A stretch of DNA of 64,000 bases from Pseudogemmobacter sp044142105 (GTDB lineage Bacteria > Pseudomonadota > Alphaproteobacteria > Rhodobacterales > Rhodobacteraceae): the NCBI RefSeq assembly GCF_044142105.1, contig NZ_JBGTYM010000012.1, positions 1 through 64,000 of the forward strand, given 5' to 3'. The notes beneath the pieces are model-generated. The model had not been told where the DNA came from. It ran no database searches and saw nothing but the letters and a program-made list of their open reading frames with translations. Shown here one piece after another: positions 50,327-59,273 of the stretch. The translations under genes were made by a program, and so were the position numbers. Position 1 is the first letter of the stretch; each line of letters begins with the position of its first letter.

Positions 50327-51307
50327 TCACGGGCCGCCAGTCCCCATTTGCCCCAGCATCGTGGCGATGCCATAGACCGAAGGACCGATGAGGATGATCA
50401 TCAGCGGCGGCACGGTGAACATCATAGTGCCAAGAGTTAGCTTTGTCGGCAACATGTTTGCCTTTTCCTCGGCGCGCATCACCCGTTTGTCACGCATATC
50501 GGCCGAATAGACCCGCAGCGCCTCGGCGATCGACGTGCCGAAGGTCGCCGACTGGACCAGCGTCGTCACGAAGGAGGCAACGTCGGGGATGCCGACACGA
50601 TCCGACATGTCCTTGAGCACGGTGACACGCTCTTTGCCGGCCTTGACCTCATGCGCGACCATCTCGAATTCGTCGGCAAGGGCCGGATAGCCCGCACGGC
50701 TTTCATTCGCGACTCGGATGATCGACTGATCAAGCGACTGTCCCGCCTCGACGCAGACCAGCATCATATCAAGCGCATCGGGGAAGCCCTCGATAATCTC
50801 GTTCTGGCGTTTGGTCATGCGCTTGTTGACCCAGTACTGCGGCAGGTAATAGCCGATGGCACCAGGAACGAGGGTGTAGAGGATCATCGACTGGGTCGAG
50901 ACTTCTGTCGTGGCCGATTGAACCAGTGCATAGATCAGCCCCAGCGCCAATGCGCCCACGCCCAGCACCATCTTGGCGGCGTGAAACACCCGCACTGCGC
51001 CTTTGTCGGGATACCCCGCGCGCAGCAGCTTCATCCGCACGGCCGACAGTTCCTCGGCCTTTTGCGGCTCAAGGAAATGGGCGTATTTCTCAAGCTTGTC
51101 GGCCTGGCCGCCGCGACGAAGCTTCTTGTCCTCGCCCACCGATTTCGGGCGGGCTTCGTTCTTCAACTCGGCGAAGCGGTCGCGTTGCTTGCGCAGCATC
51201 GTTGGCAGGGCGACGAGGATCAGCAGGACGCCCAGCATCCCGACCGCGATCAGCGGCCCCAGCGGCCCCAGCTTGTCGACGAGTAACGTGTTGACGGTGG
51301 ACAGCAT
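50327..51307 (-). CDS. tadC: Tad pilus inner-membrane platform protein TadC
   Basis: A 326-aa GspF-type protein. A first helix near residues 16-35 is followed by a cytoplasmic basic stretch, two helices near 112-150, the T2SSF domain (EGFPDALDMMLVCVEAGQSLDQSI; VTTLVQSATFGTSIAEALRVY; MRAEEKANMLPTKLTL) and a last helix. With TadB it forms the platform on which CpaF acts. It follows tadB by 9 bp. Confidence 0.94.
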   Translation of the reverse strand: MLSTVNTLLVDKLGPLGPLIAVGMLGVLLILVALPTMLRKQRDRFAELKNEARPKSVGEDKKLRRGGQADKLEKYAHFLEPQKAEELSAVRMKLLRAGYPDKGAVRVFHAAKMVLGVGALALGLIYALVQSATTEVSTQSMILYTLVPGAIGYYLPQYWVNKRMTKRQNEIIEGFPDALDMMLVCVEAGQSLDQSIIRVANESRAGYPALADEFEMVAHEVKAGKERVTVLKDMSDRVGIPDVASFVTTLVQSATFGTSIAEALRVYSADMRDKRVMRAEEKANMLPTKLTLGTMMFTVPPLMIILIGPSVYGIATMLGQMGTGGP

Positions 51308-51316
51308 GGCGCGGCC

Positions 51317-52285
51317 TCAGACCTTGATGTTGACCATGATCTTCATGAAGATCACGTTGATGACGAGGAAGGCGCAGACCACCAGCGCCGCCGGAATGAA
51401 GGCCGCGGTCTGGCGGACATCGTCGTAATAATTGGGCTGGATCACGTTGATCATGACCAGCGCCAGGATCGGGAAGGCCGACAGGAACATGCCGGACCAT
51501 TTCGCCTCGGCGGTGATGGCGCGAACCCGGCGGAACAGCTTGAAGCGTGCGCGGATCACCTTGGCCAGACCTTCCAGAATTTCGGCCAGGTTGCCGCCGG
51601 ATTGCTGCTGGATCGTCACGGCCACGGCAAGGAAGCGCAGGTCCTGGCTGTCCATCCGCTCGGCAAAGGCCTTGAGGCTTTCCGAGACATCGCGGCCATA
51701 GGCGGCCTCGTCGGCGATCACGCCGAATTCGGACCCCAGCGGATCGGGGATTTCCTTGGCGACGATGCCGATGGCGGAGGAGAAGGGGTGACCGACGCGC
51801 AGGGATCGCACCATTAGTTCGACCGCGTCGGGAAGCTGTTCTTCCAGAAGCGACATGCGGGCCTTGGCCTTCTTGTTCACCCAGAAATAGACCCCGCCCA
51901 CGCCCATCACGATGGAGACGATCACGCGCACTCCCATTTCGGCAGCGGTGCCCACGGTCAGCAGCAGGAAGGCAAAGACCGACAGGCCAGCCATGATGCC
52001 GATCAGCGCCTTGGGCGAGAAAGCGATGTTCGCGCGCTGCGCCTTCTTGGCAAGGATCGAGTAAAGCGGGATCGAACGCGAAGCGAGGTGCTGGTTCATC
52101 TCCTTGCGGAGCTGCTCCAGAACCTGTTCGCGGTTGCCGTTCTTTTCCAGAAGCGTCAGGCGGCGCGAAATGCGGCTGTTGAGGCTGATCGACTTGCCGA
52201 AGACGGTCAGGTAGATGCCTTCGACAAGGACCACCACCGCCACGAAGATCATGATGTAGATCAGCGGTGCTGCCGAGATTTCCAT
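51317..52285 (-). CDS. tadB: Tad pilus inner-membrane platform protein TadB
   Basis: A 322-aa GspF-type protein with an N-terminal helix (residues 8-28), central helices near 90-135, the T2SSF domain (EEQLPDAVELMVRSLRVGHPFSSAIG; LAVAVTIQQQSGGNLAEILEGLAKVIR) and C-terminal helices. It is the partner of TadC. The gap to the upstream cpaF stop is 14 bp. Confidence 0.94.
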   Translation of the reverse strand: MEISAAPLIYIMIFVAVVVLVEGIYLTVFGKSISLNSRISRRLTLLEKNGNREQVLEQLRKEMNQHLASRSIPLYSILAKKAQRANIAFSPKALIGIMAGLSVFAFLLLTVGTAAEMGVRVIVSIVMGVGGVYFWVNKKAKARMSLLEEQLPDAVELMVRSLRVGHPFSSAIGIVAKEIPDPLGSEFGVIADEAAYGRDVSESLKAFAERMDSQDLRFLAVAVTIQQQSGGNLAEILEGLAKVIRARFKLFRRVRAITAEAKWSGMFLSAFPILALVMINVIQPNYYDDVRQTAAFIPAALVVCAFLVINVIFMKIMVNIKV

Positions 52286-52299
52286 GGTAGCTCTACCTC

Positions 52300-53739
52300 T
52301 TAGACGATCGGTTCATAGATCGACGGCGGCAGGTCGAAGCCCCACTGCCGGAAGCGATCCGAATAGGCGCTGCGGATGCCGGTCGCGTTGAAGCGGCCGA
52401 TGATCTTGCCCGAAGGCTCGATCCCGAGGCGCTCGTAGCGGAAGATTTCCTGCATCGAGATGACCTCGCCTTCCATGCCGGTGATCTCGGTGATCGAGAC
52501 CATGCGGCGCGAGCCATCCTGAAGGCGCGAAGCCTGCACGATCAGGTTGACGGCCGAGGCGATCTGGCTGCGCACGGCCTTAAGCGGCATTTCGATGCCG
52601 GCCATGGCGACCATGTTTTCCAGACGTGAGATGCCGTCGCGCGGGTTGTTGGCGTGGATCGTGGTCATTGAGCCGTCATGGCCGGTGTTCATGGCCTGAA
52701 GCATGTCGATGACTTCCTCGCCGCGCGTTTCGCCGACGATGATCCGGTCGGGGCGCATCCGCAGGGCGTTGCGCAGGCAGTCGCGCTGGCTGACCGCGCC
52801 CTTGCCTTCGACGTTGGCGGGGCGGCTTTCCATCCGGCCGACATGGACCTGCTGAAGCTGAAGTTCCGCCGTATCCTCGATGGTCAGGACGCGTTCGTGA
52901 TTGTCGATGAAGGACGACAGCGCATTGAGTGTGGTGGTCTTGCCGGAACCCGTGCCGCCCGAGACGATGATGTTCAGTCGCGTTGACACGGCGGCCTGAA
53001 GATAGGCGGCCATTTCCTCGGTGAAGGCGCCGAAACGCACAAGGTCCATGACCTTGAGCTTTTCCTTTTTGAACTTTCGGATCGAGACCAGAGAGCCGTC
53101 CACCGCGACCGGCGGCACCATGCAGTTGAAACGCGAACCGTCTGCAAGACGGGCGTCGCAATAGGGGTTCGATTCATCGACGCGGCGGCCCACGGCCGAG
53201 ACGATCTTGTCGATGATCCGCATCAGGTGGCGTTCGTCGCGGAAGGTGACGTCCGACAGTTCCAGCTTGCCCGCGCGTTCGACGAAGACCCGTTTCGGCC
53301 CGTTCACCAGAATATCGTTGACCGTCTCGTCTTTCAGAAGCGGCTCCAGCGGGCCAAGGCCCATGACCTCGTCATAAAGCTCCTGCACCAGGATGGCGCG
53401 GTCGTCCTTGTTGAGCGCGATGGACATCTCGTCCAGCGCCTCGCCGGCAAGGGCCGAGATCTCGCCCTTCAGATTCTGTTCCGAGGCATGTTCCAGCGCG
53501 GCAAGGTTCAGCGTCTCGAGCAGGCGTTTGTGGATCTCGAGCTTTAGCTCCATCAGCCGCTGCTTGCGTTTGGCCTCCTTGTCCGCGGCCACGGCCTCAG
53601 CCGGGCTTCGCGCGGACTGAGTGGGCGAGACGGGGCGCATCGCGGTCGGGTTGGGCTTCGGCGCGGCCTGCGCAGCCGCTGGGGCGGCAGCGGTGGGTCG
53701 GGCGGCGGGCGCTGCGTCTTTCTTGAAGCGGCTGAACAC
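52300..53739 (-). CDS. cpaF: Tad pilus assembly ATPase CpaF/TadA
   Basis: A 479-aa secretion ATPase with a GTG start at 53739. An Ala/Pro-rich N terminus (residues 8-50) precedes the helical N domain and the RecA-like core: Walker A SGGTGSGKTTTLNAL near 265, an Asp-box region and Walker B RIIVGETRGEEVIDMLQAMN, then the His box GSMTTIHANNPRD. It hydrolyses ATP to drive Flp pilus extension, and in Caulobacter also retraction. Named cpaF here to avoid confusion with the tRNA deaminase tadA. Confidence 0.96.
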   Translation of the reverse strand: MFSRFKKDAAPAARPTAAAPAAAQAAPKPNPTAMRPVSPTQSARSPAEAVAADKEAKRKQRLMELKLEIHKRLLETLNLAALEHASEQNLKGEISALAGEALDEMSIALNKDDRAILVQELYDEVMGLGPLEPLLKDETVNDILVNGPKRVFVERAGKLELSDVTFRDERHLMRIIDKIVSAVGRRVDESNPYCDARLADGSRFNCMVPPVAVDGSLVSIRKFKKEKLKVMDLVRFGAFTEEMAAYLQAAVSTRLNIIVSGGTGSGKTTTLNALSSFIDNHERVLTIEDTAELQLQQVHVGRMESRPANVEGKGAVSQRDCLRNALRMRPDRIIVGETRGEEVIDMLQAMNTGHDGSMTTIHANNPRDGISRLENMVAMAGIEMPLKAVRSQIASAVNLIVQASRLQDGSRRMVSITEITGMEGEVISMQEIFRYERLGIEPSGKIIGRFNATGIRSAYSDRFRQWGFDLPPSIYEPIV

Positions 53740-53757
53740 GTTTGGGATCCCCCGGGT

Positions 53758-55041
53758 TTACGACCTGGCGCTCGCCGCGGCCTTGTTCAGGTCGTAGAGC
53801 GATTTCGCGAGTTTCTGCAGTTCTTTGCGCAGCGGGTTCTTGGCCGCGCTTTCGGCCAAAGGCAGGCCGTGGTCATTGGCCTGGGTGACCTGCGCGCCGC
53901 CGTCGGGCAGTTGCACTTCGATGTCGATGTCCAGACTTTCCGCCATGCGCTTGACCCGGCTTTTCGCCGAAAGATCGGTGAAGCGGGGTGCACGATTCAG
54001 AACATAGCGGAGCTTTTCGAACGGCAGGGCCTCGGCCTTGAGGGCGCGCACGAAGCGCAGAATGTTCTGCGCCGACCGCAGGTCAAGGTCGAGAAGGCCG
54101 AAATAGACATGGCTGCGAGTCAGCACCGCCTCGGTCCAGGACACCACGGTCGAGGGCATGTCGATGACCACGAAGTCGAAATTCGCCAGCAGAAGATCGA
54201 TCAGCCGACCCAGATCCTCGCCCGAGATGATGTCGAGCGGAAGCATGTCGGCCGGGGCGGTGAAAACATAAAGCTTGTCATTGTAGGTTTGCAGCGATTT
54301 CAACAGGCTGTCGCTGTCTTGCGCGCCGGGATCGGTCAGAACCTCGAAGATGGCTTCCTTGCGGGGCAGGTCGAGATAGGTGGCGATTGAACCATATTGG
54401 AAATCGAGATCCAGCAGGCAGACACGCGGACCGCCGGTCTTGGCCACCGTTGCCAGTTCCCAGGCCAGGTTGGTCGCGAACGTGGAAGAGCCTGTGCCGC
54501 CGGCCATGCCGTGAACCGGCAGCAGAACGCCCTGACGGTCGCCCTTGGCCTTGAAACTGGGCGCGGGGCCTGCGCCATCCTCGACCGGGGCCGCTTCCGG
54601 TGCGACGGGGACAGGTGTGGCGGCTGTGGGTTCCGGCTTGCGGATACGCTCGACCGCATCATGCAGCGCACCTTCGGGCAGGGGGTAAGGCACAAAATCG
54701 TCGGCGCCCAGGCGCATCAACTGATGCAGGGCCATTGGACTGATCTCGGACGCGACAAGAATGACGCGTACCCTCCGCGCCTTGGCGGCGCGGATCACGG
54801 CGGAAATTCGGCTCAGATCACCTTCGTCGGCGGCATCGACCGCGACAGCGATGAATTCCAGCGTTGCGGAGTCCGGCTGGTCCAGAAAGATGGCCGCATC
54901 GTCGAAGCTCAGATCCCCCCAGGCTTCGCCCAGTTCGGATTCCATATCGTCGATGAGGATCTCGAAATTCTGAACGTCGCGTGAAACAGTGCACGCGACG
55001 ATTGGCGCCGGATCCGGTTGCAAGGTCGCCACGCTTGTCAT
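53758..55041 (-). CDS. cpaE: Tad pilus localisation protein CpaE/TadZ with atypical P-loop
   Basis: About 427 aa from MTSVATLQPD at 55041; a GTG at 55050 is also possible. An N-terminal receiver-like domain (residues 20-140; IRAAKARRVRVILVASE; MRLGADDFVPYPL) precedes a ParA/MinD-type ATPase. The deviant Walker A is degenerate: GMAGGTGSSTFATNLAWELA keeps Gly residues but lacks both lysines of KGGxGKS. LLDLDFQYGSIATYLDL and FVVIDMPSTVVSWTEAVL follow. In other species TadZ/CpaE marks the pole for pilus assembly. Confidence 0.92.
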   Translation of the reverse strand: MTSVATLQPDPAPIVACTVSRDVQNFEILIDDMESELGEAWGDLSFDDAAIFLDQPDSATLEFIAVAVDAADEGDLSRISAVIRAAKARRVRVILVASEISPMALHQLMRLGADDFVPYPLPEGALHDAVERIRKPEPTAATPVPVAPEAAPVEDGAGPAPSFKAKGDRQGVLLPVHGMAGGTGSSTFATNLAWELATVAKTGGPRVCLLDLDFQYGSIATYLDLPRKEAIFEVLTDPGAQDSDSLLKSLQTYNDKLYVFTAPADMLPLDIISGEDLGRLIDLLLANFDFVVIDMPSTVVSWTEAVLTRSHVYFGLLDLDLRSAQNILRFVRALKAEALPFEKLRYVLNRAPRFTDLSAKSRVKRMAESLDIDIEVQLPDGGAQVTQANDHGLPLAESAAKNPLRKELQKLAKSLYDLNKAAASARS

Positions 55042-55050
55042 CTGCCTCAC

Positions 55051-55373
55051 GTCCTTTCAGTGGCGGCATCGCAAGGCTTTAGCTGCCACAGGAATGCGGC
55101 AAGAATCGTACAGCCCCGGACACGCGCAACAGGGTCTTCTGACCCCGAATGATCGTTCCCATTGCCGACAAGGTGCAGGGCGATAGCGGCGAGATTGGGG
55201 CCGAAACGGCAATAATCCATGGAATCTTGCGGTCGCGTTAACCCGCGGACTGTTAACCGAAATTCATCCACAGAAATCTGCCAGAAATTCGCTTTCTGCG
55301 ACGCAGCATCCGCATGAAAAAGGCCGGGCGATGGCGCCCGGCCGGAGTATTCCACGCATTTCCCTAAACAGTC
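55051..55373. other. Intergenic region between the two Tad gene groups
   Basis: About 320 bp without a gene. It contains two GTTAAC hexamers (55237-55242, 55252-55257), a near-consensus DnaA-like TCATCCACA (55264-55272) and the terminator of the upstream group (55315-55343). The promoter of the cpaE-led group should lie here; no convincing -35/-10 pair was found. Confidence 0.5.
55315..55343 (-). terminator. Terminator of the cpaB-cpaC-ompA group
   Basis: GGCCGGGCG (55322-55330) and CGCCCGGCC (55335-55343) pair across ATGG; on the minus strand the stem is followed by TTTTTC. It lies about 30 bp after the OmpA-like gene stop and splits the Tad locus into two transcription units. Confidence 0.85.
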
Positions 55374-56054
55374 TCAGCCGCCCGAGGGGTTGGTCTGCGT
55401 GACGACTTCGATATTGGCCGGGTGGGGCCGCTCGGCCAGCGAGCTGGTGGTGGCCGGATTGGCATAGGTGCGCCACACGATCTGGGCATATTTGCCGTTC
55501 AGGACCATCGGATTGTTTTTCACGAAGCCGGACACTTCGGTGACGGTGCGGCGGTTGCGCATCTCAGGCTCGCTGGTCTGGATGATCGGGCGGGTCTTGC
55601 CATAGCTGACCAGCGCCTCAAGCCGCGAGCGCGAGATGCCCTGCGCCACGAGGAAATTGACCACGGCCTTCGCGCGGCGCAGGCCCAGATTGTAATTGTA
55701 GCCCTGGCTGCCGACGAGGTCGGTATGGCCGAAGACCTTGAAACGGACTTCGGGGAACTGCTTGATGAAATTCGCCTGTTGCAGCAGAACCTGCTGCGCC
55801 TCGGGCGAAAGCGTGGCGCTGTCGAAGGCGAAGTTCACGGTATCTTCGACTTCGGCATTGAACCGCTGGGCCAGCGCGACAGTATATTCCATCTCGCCGG
55901 TCATCAGCAGCGTGTTGTTCATCGTGGCATTGCCGAACTGGCCCTTGTCCACTTCGGCGCCCATCTCCTTGTCGAAGCTGGTCGAGGTGTCGCCGCAGGC
56001 CGCAAGGGCCAGAAGGGCGGTCGTCGCAAGTAGGCTTCCCAATCCGCGCTGCAT
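55374..56054 (-). CDS. OmpA-family lipoprotein of the Tad locus
   Basis: A 226-aa protein; the ATG at 56054 has GGAG eight bases upstream, and a GTG at 56063 is the alternative. The lipobox is ALAAC. An OmpA/MotB domain follows: VNFAFDSATLSPEAQQVLLQQA, FKVFGHTDLVGSQGYNYNLGLRRAKAVVNFLVAQG, and RRTVTEV. It should bind peptidoglycan and support the CpaC secretin. This position after the secretin gene is typical of Rhodobacterales Tad loci. Confidence 0.9.
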   Translation of the reverse strand: MQRGLGSLLATTALLALAACGDTSTSFDKEMGAEVDKGQFGNATMNNTLLMTGEMEYTVALAQRFNAEVEDTVNFAFDSATLSPEAQQVLLQQANFIKQFPEVRFKVFGHTDLVGSQGYNYNLGLRRAKAVVNFLVAQGISRSRLEALVSYGKTRPIIQTSEPEMRNRRTVTEVSGFVKNNPMVLNGKYAQIVWRTYANPATTSSLAERPHPANIEVVTQTNPSGG

Positions 56055-56059
56055 CCGCC

Positions 56060-57469
56060 TCACTCCATCACATAGCCGTAGGGCGACGAGAAGTCCTGCC
56101 GGGCCACTTCGCCCGCGGCGCCCTTCTTCGGCTTGCCCGCAACTTCGCCGTAAAGGAACAGCTCACGCTCGGTCGGGATGCGCACCCGGTCGGTCGGCAG
56201 TGCCAGCACATCGCCCGAGACCGGCGTCACCAGATGCGGCGTGACGATGATGACCAGTTCCGACTGCGCCCGGTTGTAATCGGCCGAACGGAAAAGCGCG
56301 CCCAGGATCGGCACATCGCCCAGCCACGGCACTTGCGCGTTGATGTTGCGGAAATCGTCCTGCAACAGGCCCGCGATGGCGAAGCTTTCCCCATCGCGCA
56401 TCTCGACCGTGGTCGAGGTCTCGCGGCGCTTGAAGGCGTTGACGGTTAGGCCATTGGCCTCGATCGCGGTCGTGGTGTCGATCGAACTCACCGAGGCGTT
56501 GATCGTCAGGTTGATGATGTCACCATCAACCACCACGGGCGTGAAGTTGAGTTCGACCCCGAAAGGCTTGTATTCGATCCCGATCCCGTCGCTGTCGGGC
56601 ACGGGAACCGGATATTCGCCGCCGGCCAGAAATTTGGCTTCCTGGCCCGACAGCGCCGTCAGGTTCGGTTCAGCTAGGGTGCGGACCATGCCCTTGCTCT
56701 CAAGTGCTTCGAGCAGCACACCGAATTCCAGCGCCCCCGCGGAAAAGCCCAGGCTCATCCGTCCCGCCGCCTCATTGGGCGAAGTGATCGATTTGCCTGA
56801 CATGAAATCGCTGAGCTTCGTGCCGTCTGCCAGAACGCCGGTGCCGATCCCGCCGCCCACAGAACCCGAATTCGAAATCACACCCAGCGAGGCCGAAAGG
56901 TTCTTGGCGACCGAGCGTTGCATCTCGGCGAAGCGTACCTTGAGCATCACCTGCTGCGTGCCGCCGACCACCATCAGGTTCGACACGCGGTCGGGGGCAT
57001 AGCGACTGGCCAGGTCAAGGGCGCGGTCAAGCTTGGCGGTCGAGCTGACAACGCCCGACAGCACGATGCCGTCATTCGCGGTGCGTACTTCGATATTCTC
57101 GCCCGGCAGAATCTGGCGCAGGCGTTCCTTGAATTCCGCGATGTCGGGCGTGACGTGCACATCGACATTCGAAATCAGCTTGCCCTCGGGCGACAACAGC
57201 GTCAGCGTTGTCCGCCCGGGCGCCTTGCCAAGCACATAAATCGTCTTGTCCGACAGGGTCGAGATATCGGCGATGCCCGGATTCGCGATGGAAAGTTCCG
57301 AGAAGGGGACGTCGCTTTCGACGACAACCGCGCGGTTCATCGGCACGTTCAAGGCGCCTTGGGCCTGTCCGGTCATCACACGCAGAACTTCCGCATGGGC
57401 CGCACTGGGAGCGGTCGTTGCCAAGGCAACGCCGATCAGTCCGGCCGCAATGGTCTTTTTCATGCTCAT
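56060..57469 (-). CDS. cpaC: Tad secretin CpaC/RcpA
   Basis: A 469-aa outer-membrane secretin from MSMKKTIAAGLIGVALATTA at 57469 (signal peptide ending AHAE). The N-terminal pilus-associated region includes VPMNRAVVVESDVPFSELSIANPGIADI, then a BON-like segment (GIVLSGVVSSTAKLDRALDLASRYA), and the secretin domain (LEFGVLLEALESKGMVRTLAEPN to VPWLGDVPILGALFRS). It forms the multimeric pore for the Flp pilus. The 3' end overlaps the GTG alternative start of the next gene. Confidence 0.95.
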   Translation of the reverse strand: MSMKKTIAAGLIGVALATTAPSAAHAEVLRVMTGQAQGALNVPMNRAVVVESDVPFSELSIANPGIADISTLSDKTIYVLGKAPGRTTLTLLSPEGKLISNVDVHVTPDIAEFKERLRQILPGENIEVRTANDGIVLSGVVSSTAKLDRALDLASRYAPDRVSNLMVVGGTQQVMLKVRFAEMQRSVAKNLSASLGVISNSGSVGGGIGTGVLADGTKLSDFMSGKSITSPNEAAGRMSLGFSAGALEFGVLLEALESKGMVRTLAEPNLTALSGQEAKFLAGGEYPVPVPDSDGIGIEYKPFGVELNFTPVVVDGDIINLTINASVSSIDTTTAIEANGLTVNAFKRRETSTTVEMRDGESFAIAGLLQDDFRNINAQVPWLGDVPILGALFRSADYNRAQSELVIIVTPHLVTPVSGDVLALPTDRVRIPTERELFLYGEVAGKPKKGAAGEVARQDFSSPYGYVME

Positions 57470-57572
57470 GTGATCTGCCCTTTCGATCACGCCTCTGGTT
57501 TTCGGGTCTTTTCGCCCATCTTTCCGCATCACATTGCCGGATGCAGCCTTTTTTTGCAAGAATCAAACCCTT

Positions 57573-57596
57573 GGGGGGGGATCTTGATGTGGATAA
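57573..57596. promoter_or_regulatory. DnaA box and G8 tract before cpaC
   Basis: TGTGGATAA at 57588-57596 is the complement of TTATCCACA, a perfect DnaA box. Directly next to it is a run of eight G (57573-57580). Both lie about 105-127 bp upstream of the cpaC ATG in a 209-bp gap (57470-57678) that otherwise has no gene. Confidence 0.5.
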
Positions 57597-57678
57597 CTTG
57601 CAACAGAACCTTAATATGGTGAACGCAAAGCAGCACGGCCCCCAGATACGGTAGCCGCGCTGCCTGATTTATGCCGTC

Positions 57679-58605
57679 TCAATTGGTGCAGGGGATCGGC
57701 ATTTCCACCACGTCGGCGCCCTTGCGGGTCTTGATGGTGCAGACTTCGGGGGCCCGTTCGACTACCACTTCCTGCTGCTGAATGCCGAGAAGCGAGTTGC
57801 TGTCCACTTCAACCAGGCCCGAGACTGCATCCTCGGGCGAGGCAACCAGCGACATCGCCAACCGACCCGTGGCCTGGGCCTGCGCCAGGCGCGCGACCTG
57901 TTCGGGCGTGCCTGCCACTGTCACCGTACGGGCATTGCCAGCCAGCATCTGGCCTTCGCCTGAGGCCTGGTCCACGGCGATCACGCGGATCGCGCTTTCG
58001 ATCAGCCGGGTCACTTCGCCCCCGACCGAGGAACTGCTCGTGCCGGTCCAGTAGATGTCGATGTGATCGTCCGGGGCCACAAAGCCTGCAACGCCCGAGG
58101 CGACGTCGACCTTGATCTGGAAGGCCCGCATCCCCTTGTCCAGCTTGCCGGTCAGCCCGGCCACTTCGCCCGGCTCGGTCACGCGGCTGACCAGGAGAAT
58201 TTCGTTCTGTTCCATCGAGCGCATGATGAAGCGGGGCTTCTGCTGATCATCGCCGAACAGCGGCGGCACAACCACCGGCGCGGGATCGCCTTTCTTGGCC
58301 GGGGCTGCGGCGGGGGTGGCCGCTGCAGGGGCGGTGTCGCCCTCTTTCGGCACGCGGAAGGCGCCAGCGGGCAGGAATTTCTCCTGCACATAGACCGAGA
58401 CCACATCGTCCTTGGTCAGTGGGTCGCCGTATTTCATCGGTTTGCTGACGGCATAGACCTCAACCAGCTTGCCGGTCTTCTCGCGATAGGCCGTTGCCTT
58501 GGCCAGCGCGTTCTGTGTTTGGCTCATATAGCCCTGCGCCAAGTAGACCGCAGCGCCCGCAAGCGCCATGCCGACCACCAGCACCAATGCGAAAACTGCC
58601 CGCAT
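57679..58605 (-). CDS. cpaB: Tad pilus assembly protein CpaB/RcpC
   Basis: A 308-aa protein with an N-terminal membrane anchor (VFALVLVVGMALAGAAVYLAQGY), a SAF domain (VEVYAVSKPMKYGDPLTKDDVVSVYV), an Ala/Pro-rich insert (residues 90-115) and an RcpC/CpaB domain (AFQIKVDVASGVAGFVAPDDHIDIYW). A Cys pair near the end (EVCTIKTRKGADVVEMPIPC) may form a disulfide. It acts in the periplasm with the secretin. Confidence 0.93.
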   Translation of the reverse strand: MRAVFALVLVVGMALAGAAVYLAQGYMSQTQNALAKATAYREKTGKLVEVYAVSKPMKYGDPLTKDDVVSVYVQEKFLPAGAFRVPKEGDTAPAAATPAAAPAKKGDPAPVVVPPLFGDDQQKPRFIMRSMEQNEILLVSRVTEPGEVAGLTGKLDKGMRAFQIKVDVASGVAGFVAPDDHIDIYWTGTSSSSVGGEVTRLIESAIRVIAVDQASGEGQMLAGNARTVTVAGTPEQVARLAQAQATGRLAMSLVASPEDAVSGLVEVDSNSLLGIQQQEVVVERAPEVCTIKTRKGADVVEMPIPCTN

Positions 58606-58685
58606 TCCCGACCCCTTTTCATCTTTGCCGACGGCCCATGCCGCGGCAGTCTTTCCGGTTGTCGCCTGTCCGGCGCCATTCGGCC

Positions 58686-58889
58686 CTAGTTGAGGAAATC
58701 ACCGTATTCTTCGGCTTTGGCACCGATCGATTCCGAGACACTGACCAGCGCGTTGCGCATGGGCGTGAGCAGAAGCACAACCTGAACTCCCACGATCAGG
58801 GCGGTCAGCACGACCCAATCGACCGTGATGGCACCGTCATCGTTGCGGGCAAAGGACCTCAGTCTGGCAAGCATCTTTGCAATCTCCAT
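58686..58889 (-). CDS. Divergent Flp pilin-like protein
   Basis: A 67-aa protein from MEIAKMLARLRSFARNDDGA at 58889. It keeps the Flp leader and cleavage region (NDDG|AITVDWVVLTALIVG) but its C-terminal part (LLLTPMRNALVSVSESIGAKAEEYGDFLN) differs from the three flp genes upstream. It may be a minor pilin or a decaying copy. It is 80 bp before cpaB and probably in the same transcript. Confidence 0.8.
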   Translation of the reverse strand: MEIAKMLARLRSFARNDDGAITVDWVVLTALIVGVQVVLLLTPMRNALVSVSESIGAKAEEYGDFLN

Positions 58890-59084
58890 ATCCCTCGGGC
58901 CATCTGCCTGCCCATTTCTGGCAAGCTGCCCGGAAAATGCGGCGAAACTATGGGGTGGCGGCGGGCTTTTCAGGGGCTTTTGGTGCAATTCCCGCAGTAC
59001 TTCCGGCCTTCGCGGCAAGGCCGCGCCCCTTGCGGAGACGCGGCCTTGGTCTGTCCTGGGTGCCGGGCTGAACCCGGCGCGGGA

Positions 59085-59273
59085 TCAGAAGTTGTCGTCG
59101 GCGGCTTCGATCTCGGTGGCGATCGAGCTCGACAGGTTCTTGATCGCCGGCTGGATGGCGCCCATGACGATCAGGCCAAGGCCCACGATGGCGGCGGTCA
59201 GCACGACCCAGTCAACGGTCACGGCGCCGTCTTCGTCTTTCTGGAAGCGCTTGAAGATGTTCAGCAGTTTCAT
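59085..59273 (-). CDS. flp: Flp pilin, copy 1
   Basis: A 62-aa major Flp prepilin. The leader MKLLNIFKRFQKDEDG is cut before AVTVDWVV, and a hydrophobic helix (VVLTAAIVGLGLIVMGAI) follows. In most Flp pilins the mature +5/+6 residues are Glu-Tyr; here they are Asp-Trp. This copy is identical in protein sequence to copy 3. Confidence 0.92.
   Translation of the reverse strand: MKLLNIFKRFQKDEDGAVTVDWVVLTAAIVGLGLIVMGAIQPAIKNLSSSIATEIEAADDNF

Noticed and set aside
55237..55257. Two GTTAAC hexamers as a second CtrA site
   Set aside because: The TTAA cores are 11 bases apart, not 7, so the pair does not fit the CtrA consensus.
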